This document shows, one piece after another, positions 6,885-12,195 of a DNA stretch of 12,195 nt. Positions within the stretch are counted from its first letter, which is position 1. Every line of letters begins with the position of its first letter. The position numbers were made by a program, and so were the translations under genes. The notes beneath the pieces are model-generated. The model saw only the letters and a list, made by a program, of their open reading frames with translations. It was not told the origin of the DNA and did no database searches. Source of the stretch: Candidatus Hydrogenedentota bacterium (GTDB lineage Bacteria > Hydrogenedentota > Hydrogenedentia > Hydrogenedentales > CAITNO01); NCBI GenBank assembly GCA_903822375.1, contig CAIJOU010000081.1, positions 1 through 12,195 of the forward strand, written 5' to 3'.

Positions 6885-7817
6885 TCACTTCTCCACCACC
6901 AACGTATCCCCCTCGTCGCGCATGGGTATGAATGACGGGTGCGAGGGATGGTGGTTGGGTGTGTGCAGGGACATCATCAATTGGCCATCGAAGGTCTTGA
7001 ACAGCATGGCATGGCCGCCGTCGTCGGTGTAGATGGGTTCTGCCTGCTGCTCCCAGGGGCCTTCCAGTTTTTCCGAACTGCTGCGCGCCAAACCGACCTT
7101 GTACCTGCCGTCCTTGCCGAAGCTGGACCAGATCATGAGCAGTTTGCCCGTTTTGGAACGGTAGAGGAAGGGACCATCGGTCACCTTGTCCTTCTTGTCC
7201 ACCACCCAGGGCGCGGCCGATGCTTTGAAAAGCAACTTGGGCTCCCCCACCGCCTTGGACAGATCATCGGACAGGCGCACGGCGCAAATCTCGCCGTCCT
7301 GCACCTGCACCCATTCATGGCAGAACACCATCCAGGGCATGCCCGCATCATCCACGAAAAGGGTCCCATCGAGGCACATCCAGCCCTCGGGCGTCTGGGG
7401 GCCATCGCCGATGGGCCGGAACGGCCCACGCGGCCCGTCGGCAGCACACAGGTGCGTGCGGCGCACCTTGCCCTTCTCGGCCGCGTAGGTGGCAAACATG
7501 TAATGGCGCCCTTTCCACAGATGCACCTCGGGCGCCCAATAGTCTCGGTTGGCCCAGAAGTCCGTGGGCAGGTCGAGCACACTGGTCGGTCCGCTCCAAG
7601 TCTTCAGGTCCTTGCTGGCATAGCAGAGAAAGGGCTTCTCACCGAAGGTGGGGCAGGTTCCGTAAAGGTAATAGAGCCCCTCTTCCTTTACCGGCAGTAC
7701 AAACGGGTCGCGGATGGCAATGTCCGCACAGCCGAGGCTGTCGCCCCGGGCCGGGATGAAGGGTTGGGCGGACAGGTTCGCGGTGAGCACCGCACATACC
7801 AAGCCAAGAGCGAACAT
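6885..7817 (-). CDS. Secreted glycoside hydrolase family 43 (arabinanase/xylosidase-like) enzyme
   Basis: A 310-residue five-bladed-propeller glycosidase. Residues 1-17 form a short signal peptide (cleavage likely after LSA), so it acts outside the cytoplasm. GH43 landmarks: the base Asp in IAIRDPFV (D37), the WAPEV segment (94-98), the pKa-modulating Asp in CLDGTLFVDDAG (D150), the acid position in KVTDGPFLYR (D214, where many GH43 enzymes have Glu) and the GGHA histidine (H269). The length is normal for a single-domain enzyme without a binding module. The start ATG 7817 has AAAGGA 7 nt upstream. Family members release arabinose or xylose from arabinan, arabinoxylan or similar chains; the linkage cannot be told here. 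It is divergent from the enolase-superfamily gene across 84 bp, and a decayed copy of its 3' part lies at 3242-3490. The Asp at the acid position may be a subfamily trait. Confidence 0.9.
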   Translation of the reverse strand: MFALGLVCAVLTANLSAQPFIPARGDSLGCADIAIRDPFVLPVKEEGLYYLYGTCPTFGEKPFLCYASKDLKTWSGPTSVLDLPTDFWANRDYWAPEVHLWKGRHYMFATYAAEKGKVRRTHLCAADGPRGPFRPIGDGPQTPEGWMCLDGTLFVDDAGMPWMVFCHEWVQVQDGEICAVRLSDDLSKAVGEPKLLFKASAAPWVVDKKDKVTDGPFLYRSKTGKLLMIWSSFGKDGRYKVGLARSSSEKLEGPWEQQAEPIYTDDGGHAMLFKTFDGQLMMSLHTPNHHPSHPSFIPMRDEGDTLVVEK

Positions 7818-7832
7818 GGGAAAATCCTTTCT

Positions 7833-7860
7833 TTGTGTCCGCTACGAGATACCCTATAAT
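7833..7860 (+). promoter_or_regulatory. Possible sigma-70-type promoter for the enolase-superfamily gene
   Basis: TTGTGT (7833-7838) and a perfect TATAAT (7855-7860) are 16 nt apart in the 84-bp divergent gap, about 42 bp before ATG 7902. It rests on consensus only. Confidence 0.35.
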
Positions 7861-7875
7861 GTCCACGCTGTTCAA
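7847..7875 (-). promoter_or_regulatory. Possible promoter for the GH43 gene, overlapping the opposite one
   Basis: On the minus strand TTGAAC (7870-7875) and GTATCT (7847-7852) are 17 nt apart, about 30 bp before ATG 7817. It overlaps the putative plus-strand promoter, so the two divergent genes may be controlled together. The -10 match is weak. Confidence 0.22.
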
Positions 7876-7901
7876 GTCTCCGGTGGAGCGACACTGTATT
7901 C

Positions 7902-9065
7902 ATGCAAAAGCCCAGCCTGGCCAATTACCGCCATGAAGTCACCGTCGAGCGGATGGAAATCTTTCCGGTCCGCTATACGACCGTGATGCCGTTCCGCTTT
8001 TTCGAGAGCCCCATGTCCGGCAGCGGACGGTCGGCGGTTTTTGTAAAACTCACCGCGAGCGACGGAACGGTCGGCTGGGGCCAGAGCGTGCCGTCGCCGC
8101 GCTGGGGCGGTGAGCCGCTCGAAAGCGCCTGTTTCACGCTGGAGTTGTATTTCAAACCGGTGGTGCTGGGGAAGAATCCGTTTGACATTGAGGACATCCA
8201 CCGCGCCATGGACGCCGAAGCGCCGGACGCGGCCTACACCGCGCTGGCGATTACAAAGGCGGGTGTGGATTTGGCTTTGCACGACCTGGCCGGACGCATT
8301 GCGGGCAAGAACGTTGCAGAGCTGTGGGACCGGCCCAAAGGCCGGAGCGTCGAACTGAGCTGGACCGTGAGCCCGGCCGAGCCGGGCGATGCCGACAACT
8401 GGGTGGCCTTCGGCCGCGAAGAGGGCTACCGCCACTTCAACATCAAGGTGGCGCCCGATCTTGAAAAGGACCGGTTCCTCTGCCGTACCGTGCGCGGTCT
8501 CGCGCCGGAGGGTTTTCTCTGGGCCGATGCGAACTGCGGCTATGACGAGGCCACGGCGCTGCGCGCGGTGGTGGAACTCGCCGGGGACGGCGCGGCGGTG
8601 CTGGAGCAGCCCCTGCGGCCGCACTGCATCACGGGCTACCAGCGGGTCCGCGCCGCGGCGAAGCTGCCCGTCGTGATGGACGAGGGGCTGGTGTCCCCGG
8701 ACCAGCTGCGTGAGTACCTGGCGCTCGGCTGCTGCGACGGCGCCGCCATGAAGCCCGCCCGATGCGGCGGGCTGCTGTCGGCACGGCAGCAGGTGGAGAT
8801 GCTGCGCGAAGGGGGGCATATCTTCCTCGGCAGCGGACTGACCGACCCCGACGTGTCGCTGGCGGCGTCGCTGATTCTCTATGGTGCCTACGGCTTGGAC
8901 AGGCCGGCGGCGCTGAACGGACCCCAGTTCCTCGGCATGAGCATGCTCAAGACGCCGCTGCTGCCGGTGGACGGGTTTCTGTCGGCGCCGGACGGGCCGG
9001 GACTGGGCGTGGAAGTCGATGAAGACGCGGTGCGCGAACACTGCTGTTTCCCGCACTGGAAATAA
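7902..9065 (+). CDS. Enolase-superfamily enzyme, mandelate racemase / muconate lactonizing type
   Basis: A 387-residue protein with the capping domain at about 16-140 and a TIM-barrel after it. The magnesium ligands are seen in order: D209 (WADANCGY), E235 (LEQPL) and D260 (VMDEGL). K284 (AAMKPARCGGL) is the lysine at the end of strand six. At the strand-two site the usual K-x-K is N180-I-K182 (HFNIKVAP), so the first lysine is lost but the catalytic second one is kept. SGLTDPDVSLAAS near 311-323 is also family-typical. Such enzymes take a proton from the alpha carbon of a carboxylate (racemisation, epimerisation, cycloisomerisation or acid-sugar dehydration); the reaction here is not identifiable. 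The start ATG 7902 lacks a close Shine-Dalgarno; M18 is an alternative. It heads a plus-strand run with the DUF6807 gene 90 bp downstream and is divergent from GH43. Confidence 0.9.
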   Translation: MQKPSLANYRHEVTVERMEIFPVRYTTVMPFRFFESPMSGSGRSAVFVKLTASDGTVGWGQSVPSPRWGGEPLESACFTLELYFKPVVLGKNPFDIEDIHRAMDAEAPDAAYTALAITKAGVDLALHDLAGRIAGKNVAELWDRPKGRSVELSWTVSPAEPGDADNWVAFGREEGYRHFNIKVAPDLEKDRFLCRTVRGLAPEGFLWADANCGYDEATALRAVVELAGDGAAVLEQPLRPHCITGYQRVRAAAKLPVVMDEGLVSPDQLREYLALGCCDGAAMKPARCGGLLSARQQVEMLREGGHIFLGSGLTDPDVSLAASLILYGAYGLDRPAALNGPQFLGMSMLKTPLLPVDGFLSAPDGPGLGVEVDEDAVREHCCFPHWK

Positions 9066-9075
9066 GAATGGGATT

Positions 9076-9126
9076 GCGAAGTGGGACTTCGCGAACAAGT
9101 GCGTTCCCAAGTGCAACTTGGGAACG
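9076..9126. repeat. Paired hairpin repeat between the enolase-superfamily and DUF6807 genes
   Basis: Two perfect hairpins with 3-nt loops: GCGAAGT/ACTTCGC (9076-9082 with 9086-9092, loop GGG) and CGTTCCCAAGT/ACTTGGGAACG (9102-9112 with 9116-9126, loop GCA). Both share the AAGT...ACTT tip. The frame of the next gene stays open through it, which falsely lengthens that gene at its 5' end. It looks like a mobile or dispersed repeat unit and could also act as an mRNA stem-loop in the operon. Confidence 0.75.
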
Positions 9127-9155
9127 AGAACATGGAACAAAGGAACACTGGGACC

Positions 9156-10097
9156 ATGCACACGCTGATTATCACAATGGGAATCATGGCCGGCACCTGG
9201 GCGGGTGCCTTCACACTTGACGACAACGGCGGCGCGATAACCGTGAAAGAGGGCGACAAGCCCGTGATGGTCTACCATTACGCCATGGTGGACCCGCCGC
9301 AGGGGGTAAAGGCCAATTTCAAACGCTCCGGCTACATCCACCCGCTCTACGGGTTGGACGGCGAGATAATGACCGAAGACTTCCCCAAGGATCACTATCA
9401 CCATCGGGGCGTGTTCTGGGCGTGGCCCCACAGCACCTACGGCGACCGCAAGATGGATGTTTGGACGCTGGACGATTCCCGCCAGGTCTTCGGCAAGTGG
9501 ATCACGAAAGAGGCCGATGCCGGCAAGGCCGTGCTGGAAGTCGAGAACAACTGGGTCTTTGACGACACCCCGGACAAGCCGATCGTGCGCGAAACGGTCC
9601 GCATGACCATCCTGTCCGCCACCGACAAGGCGCGGCCCATCGATTTCGATATTCGGTTGGAAAACGTGAGCGACAAGGTTTTCACCATGCGCGGCTCCGA
9701 GGTGGAAAACAAGGGCTACGGCGGCATGTGCATCCGGCCCGACTCAAAGCGCCTTCCCATGCACTTCACCGCGGTAAACGGCGCCATCGATAAGGATATG
9801 CTGGAACTGGCCACCCCCTGGGCGGATGTGTCCTATGCCACCCAAAAGGGCGGGGACAAACTGTCCGGTGTGGCGCTGTTTGAGCACCCGTCCAACCCCG
9901 GCTACCCCCATCCCGGCTGGATTCTGCGCAAGTACAGTTTCCTCGGCCAGTCCTGGCCGCACACGGCCTCGCACGAGATGAAGCCGGGCGACAGTGTGGA
10001 ACTGCGTTACCGCATGCTGGTCCACCGCGGCGATGCGGACGCAGCCGGCGTGGCCAAAGCCTTTGAGGAATTCACCAAGGGCGTTGCCAACAAATAG
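9156..10097 (+). CDS. Exported PmoA/DUF6807-family protein of unknown function
   Basis: A 313-residue protein with a hydrophobic N-terminus (residues 4-18, likely cut after WAGA), so it is probably exported. The hallmark is DHYHHRGVFWAW (79-90), a His-rich block shared by the family labelled PmoA (methane oxygenase) or DUF6807. That label does not mean methane oxidation: there are no PmoA-type membrane helices. Further conserved-looking parts are ENKGYGGMCIRP (185-195) and HPSNPGYPHPGWILR (244-258). The fold is probably beta-rich; a carbohydrate-related role is inferred from the usual company of sugar enzymes, as here. The start was placed at ATG 9156 because the frame upstream (from 9081) runs through a palindromic repeat and the signal peptide begins here; AAAGGA lies 11 nt before. 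ATG 9132 is an alternative. The stop is 32 bp before the next gene. Confidence 0.85.
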   Translation: MHTLIITMGIMAGTWAGAFTLDDNGGAITVKEGDKPVMVYHYAMVDPPQGVKANFKRSGYIHPLYGLDGEIMTEDFPKDHYHHRGVFWAWPHSTYGDRKMDVWTLDDSRQVFGKWITKEADAGKAVLEVENNWVFDDTPDKPIVRETVRMTILSATDKARPIDFDIRLENVSDKVFTMRGSEVENKGYGGMCIRPDSKRLPMHFTAVNGAIDKDMLELATPWADVSYATQKGGDKLSGVALFEHPSNPGYPHPGWILRKYSFLGQSWPHTASHEMKPGDSVELRYRMLVHRGDADAAGVAKAFEEFTKGVANK

Positions 10098-10129
10098 GCC
10101 GCTTGAGTGGAAATGGGAGATTGCGGCAC

Positions 10130-10318
10130 ATGGACAAGGACATCACGATCGCGGCAGTCGTTCCGGGAGCCTGGCTGATCGGGCTGCTGACGATGGTGCT
10201 CTATACGCTGTTGTCACCTTTCCTGTTCATCTTCGCGCTGTTCCTGCCGGAGGGATTGGATGACCTTCCCGCGCTCCTGGGCGATCTGCTGGGCGGCAGC
10301 GGGCAGACCGGTGGCTGA
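10130..10318 (+). CDS. Small (62-aa) hydrophobic membrane protein
   Basis: It starts at ATG 10130 with GGGAG 10 nt upstream. After a charged start (MDKD), residues 5-40 are almost wholly hydrophobic and could form one long or two short helices broken at a proline (SPFLF). The tail has acidic EGLDDLPALLGDLLGG and a Gly-rich end. I recognise no family. It lies 32 bp after the DUF6807 gene and its stop is 22 bp before the likely start of the next gene, so co-expression with that membrane protein is likely. A GTG at 10311 for the next gene would overlap it. The ribosome site, position and clear membrane character support a real gene. Confidence 0.6.
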   Translation: MDKDITIAAVVPGAWLIGLLTMVLYTLLSPFLFIFALFLPEGLDDLPALLGDLLGGSGQTGG

Positions 10319-10340
10319 CCGGACGGACAACGCGTGTATC

Positions 10341-11279
10341 ATGCCTGACACCCAAACCGACACCCCCGGCAACACCGCCCCGAACGCGAAGGATCGCGTC
10401 GCGGCGGTGCTGGCCTATTTCGGGCTCTCCCCCTTCTTCACCTCTTGGCTGCGAAAGCGGCCCGATTCGCTGGCGGCACATCACACCCGGCAGTCGGATG
10501 CGCTGTTCCTGCTGCTGTACGCCATTGCCTTGTTGTTTGTCGCAACGGTGGCCTTGCTCTCCGTGGTTATGCTGCGATACCGGACCGTGTACGATGCGGT
10601 CCACTACGAGGTCTGGACGCTGAGCATCTTCCGTAAACTGCTCATCGTCTGGACCGTGTTCTGGGTCTATTGTGTTGGGTTGGCTCTTTTTGGCTCACGC
10701 GCGAACCTTCCCTGGATTGGCGGCCTTGGCTGCCGGCGCGGCGCGGTGGTTGTGCGCATCGCACTTGCCCTCACCTGGCTGCTGGTCATTGCCGGGGGCG
10801 GACTGGCGGCGCGCGGTCTGGCGCTGGCACCGGAAAACGCGGCCCCTGCCAAAGCCTGCCTGCTCTATGAAGATGTGGACGGCCGCTACCCGCGCTGGTT
10901 GTTTGCGCTGGGCTACTATCCCGCCCTCGAAGCGGCGCACCGGCGCTGGGATGACAATGTGTCGCTGCGCAGACTCACGCGCGAGAATCTATTGAAGGCA
11001 ACCGGCGAGGCCGAGTTCCTGTTCATCGGTTCGCACGGCATGGCGGAGGGCATCCTGCTTCAGTCGGGATTTGTGACTCCGGCGGACGTGCGCGCCGCGG
11101 GAGAACATCCCAAACTCCGTTATGTTTACCTTGCGGGTTGCGACAGTGGTGCGCTCAAGAAGGAATGGGAGGCGGCGTTCGCCCCGGCCCGGGTAGTCAC
11201 CCAGGCGGGCCTTACGCCTCTATTGCAGCATATTGGCTGGTTGTGGTTTGAGGCGCCAAGGGAGATCGGGAGACTGTAG
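10341..11279 (+). CDS. Membrane-anchored protein with caspase/CHAT-like C-terminal domain
   Basis: A 312-residue protein. The N-terminal half has a basic cytoplasmic-looking stretch (SWLRKRP), then three hydrophobic helices (about 54-78, 99-118, 136-157). The RKR and CRRG loops would by the positive-inside rule put the C-terminal domain outside the cytoplasm. That domain (about 168-312) shows the two motifs of clan-CD cysteine peptidases: a strand ending in His-Gly (FLFIGSHGMAEG, H232) and about 30 residues on a strand ending in Cys (YVYLAGCDSGAL, C267). This is the order and spacing of CHAT/caspase dyads (HG...AC.SG). The domain is shorter than a full CHAT domain, and peptidase activity is unproven. 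The start is uncertain: ATG 10341 or GTG 10311, the latter overlapping the upstream small gene; neither has a good ribosome site. The similarity is read by eye. Confidence 0.72.
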   Translation: MPDTQTDTPGNTAPNAKDRVAAVLAYFGLSPFFTSWLRKRPDSLAAHHTRQSDALFLLLYAIALLFVATVALLSVVMLRYRTVYDAVHYEVWTLSIFRKLLIVWTVFWVYCVGLALFGSRANLPWIGGLGCRRGAVVVRIALALTWLLVIAGGGLAARGLALAPENAAPAKACLLYEDVDGRYPRWLFALGYYPALEAAHRRWDDNVSLRRLTRENLLKATGEAEFLFIGSHGMAEGILLQSGFVTPADVRAAGEHPKLRYVYLAGCDSGALKKEWEAAFAPARVVTQAGLTPLLQHIGWLWFEAPREIGRL

Positions 11280-11377
11280 GGTGCCGTGGAGTGGCGTGAA
11301 GCGGCATGGAACGCACCATCACCGCGCAAACCGAGGTTGACTCGTTTACCGCGTTTCTCTACAAGCATTCGGCATTT

Positions 11378-11827
11378 CTATCCGATGGGGTCCAAATCTA
11401 TTCCATACAGCGGCATCCGTATTGCAATCGCGAGGAATAGGAAAACCGCCGTCCCAAAAAGAACGGCGGCCAGCATCACCCTGTTATCCCACGTTCCCTT
11501 CGTATCCTTCGCGACGAAAGAGGCCACTCTCCTTGTCCGCCAGAACTGGAACAACACCAAACCCGCGAGGACACCAGGAACTACAAATAAACCCAAAACT
11601 TTTCTGAGCGCGATGACAAGAGTCGTTAAGTCAGGAAGGTTTCCACCGAACTGGTTATAGACATCATTAAAGGCAGGAATGAGCCATACCAGCATATACT
11701 CCACAAATCCCCAAACGACTACGGCAAGTGTGAAGTCAAGCCATTTGCTCAGAAGCCGCCATTTCAAGGGATTAACCTGCCGTTCGGTGCCGGTCAAATC
11801 TGTTCCATCGTTTGAAACCGGTTCCAT
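11378..11827 (-). CDS. Three-helix membrane protein with a GspF-like motif
   Basis: A 149-residue protein starting at ATG 11827, with GGGAGG 6 nt upstream; the frame is open further up but without a comparable site. The hydrophilic N-terminus (1-25) is followed by helices at about 31-50, 76-96 and 117-137. The segment after the first helix, IPAFNDVYNQFGGNLPDLT, has the P-x-F...y...g..LP..T pattern found in type II secretion / type IV pilus inner-membrane protein F (GspF/PilC). The protein is far too short to be a GspF, so it may only share this local motif, which I have a sense is common in small membrane proteins of PVC-group bacteria. The function is unknown. It converges with the CHAT-like gene across 98 bp in which I see no clear terminator. 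Confidence 0.7.
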   Translation of the reverse strand: MEPVSNDGTDLTGTERQVNPLKWRLLSKWLDFTLAVVVWGFVEYMLVWLIPAFNDVYNQFGGNLPDLTTLVIALRKVLGLFVVPGVLAGLVLFQFWRTRRVASFVAKDTKGTWDNRVMLAAVLFGTAVFLFLAIAIRMPLYGIDLDPIG

Positions 11828-11940
11828 GGGATACCTCCCAATTCCTGTGGTGACAGCGCGCGCGATGCGCCACATTTCCCGTTATCATGAGCCCCCCAAG
11901 TCTCCAAAACAAGTCTTGACGCGCGCAGTATGATTCAAAG

Positions 11941-12041
11941 CCCCCTTCGAAGGGTCTTCTTGGAGGGGTACCGGGTTCGTGCAGTTCTCCACATCCCCCT
12001 GCCCCCTTGCGGCGGCTGTCCCCCTTCAAAGGGGGATTTTT
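11941..12041. repeat. Palindromic dispersed repeat with a terminator-like end
   Basis: It begins with the perfect palindrome CCCTTCGAAGGG (11943-11954) and ends with TCCCCC/GGGGGA (12019-12024 with 12031-12036). Between them are C-rich blocks and no plausible gene. It looks like a composite intergenic repeat between the small membrane gene and the transposase. The rest of 11828-12082 holds nothing I can identify. Confidence 0.5.
12019..12041 (+). terminator. Intrinsic-terminator-like hairpin with T-tract
   Basis: TCCCCC TTCAAA GGGGGA is followed at once by TTTTT (12037-12041). No plus-strand gene ends just upstream, so it may be part of the repeat rather than a working terminator. Confidence 0.4.
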
Positions 12042-12082
12042 CGGACAGTCACCTCTGCCTGAAATTTCTTTAAATTCTTGGT

Positions 12083-12195
12083 TCATCCGCGAATTCCGGG
12101 AAACGCCTCCCGGATTCTTAAGAAGAAATACTCGTCATCACGGAATCCATAGGCCATTCGCTTGATGACCTTTATCTTGTTGTTGATGCCCTCGA
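12083..12195 (-). mobile_element. ISL3-family transposase, C-terminal end (cut by the window edge)
   Basis: The minus strand is open from the right edge of the window to a TGA at 12083-12085. It reads EGINNKIKVIKRMAYGFR, then DDEYFFLRIREAFPGIRG. The E-G-x-N-N-K-I-K...K-R-x-A-Y-G-F pattern is the C-terminal signature of ISL3 (IS204/IS1001/IS1096/IS1165-type) DDE transposases, and its Glu is the likely last acid of the DDE triad. Only about 37 codons are inside the window, so intactness cannot be judged. I could not find a clear terminal inverted repeat between the stop and 11940, so the element's end is not placed. Confidence 0.85.

Noticed and set aside
6594..7032. Open frames with HTSQSI or MDWEVW repeats
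   Set aside because: They arise because an 18-bp tandem repeat keeps frame; there is no start signal and no conserved protein.
6939..7859. Plus-strand open frame (306 aa) over GH43
   Set aside because: It is antisense to a GH43 gene with signal peptide, ribosome site and catalytic residues; no domain is seen.
9081..9155. Upstream extension of the DUF6807 gene (start at 9081)
   Set aside because: The extra residues are the translation of a palindromic repeat, and the signal peptide begins only at 9156.
7872..9431. Long minus-strand open frame (519 aa)
   Set aside because: It is antisense to the enolase-superfamily and DUF6807 genes and runs through a palindromic repeat. Its protein is His/Arg/Gly-rich with no domain.
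9156..10097. Reading the PmoA-labelled gene as particulate methane monooxygenase
   Set aside because: It is a soluble exported protein with the DHYHHRG block, no membrane helices, and no pmoB or pmoC beside it.

Overview
The window is a high-GC stretch of bacterial chromosome. Carbohydrate-catabolism families (GH43, Gfo/Idh/MocA oxidoreductase, uroporphyrinogen-decarboxylase-like protein, mandelate-racemase-like enolase, PmoA/DUF6807) sit together with many short GC-rich palindromic repeats. This mix suits the Planctomycetota, Verrucomicrobiota, Lentisphaerota or Hydrogenedentota groups, usually known from environmental genomes. A Hydrogenedentota-like genome is my best guess, inferred from gene families and repeat style only; no marker gene is present.

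Layout. 1-441: the 3' end of a hexapeptide acyltransferase on the + strand, convergent with an orphan hybrid PAS sensor kinase (2691-445, - strand). 2698-3592: about 0.9 kb with no intact gene. It holds a 13-bp inverted repeat and a decayed copy of the 3' third of the GH43 gene found intact further on. 3593-6016: a Gfo/Idh/MocA oxidoreductase followed by a URO-D-family protein, separated by a cluster of hairpins; a likely bidirectional terminator lies at 6021-6054. 6562-6126 (- strand): a small MshEN/GspE N-terminal-like gene broken by one frameshift. 6563-6884: hairpin repeats, then an 18-bp tandem array. 7817-6885 (- strand): a secreted GH43 enzyme. It is divergent from a + strand run: enolase-superfamily enzyme (7902-9065), exported DUF6807 protein (9156-10097), a 62-aa membrane protein (10130-10318) and a membrane-anchored protein with a caspase/CHAT-like His...Cys pair (10341-11279). 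11827-11378 (- strand): a 149-aa three-helix membrane protein with a GspF-like motif. 11941-12041: another palindromic repeat. 12195-12083 (- strand): the C-terminal end of an ISL3-type transposase, running off the window.

How they may work together (inference): the secreted GH43 enzyme would release sugars from a plant or algal polysaccharide, and the dehydrogenase, enolase-superfamily and DUF6807 proteins would process sugars or sugar acids. The URO-D-like protein has a His/Asp/Cys set in place of the methyltransferase zinc triad, so a methyl- or cofactor-related role is possible but unproven. The least expected pieces are the membrane caspase/CHAT-like protein with its small membrane neighbour, the GH43 relic, and the frameshifted MshEN gene.
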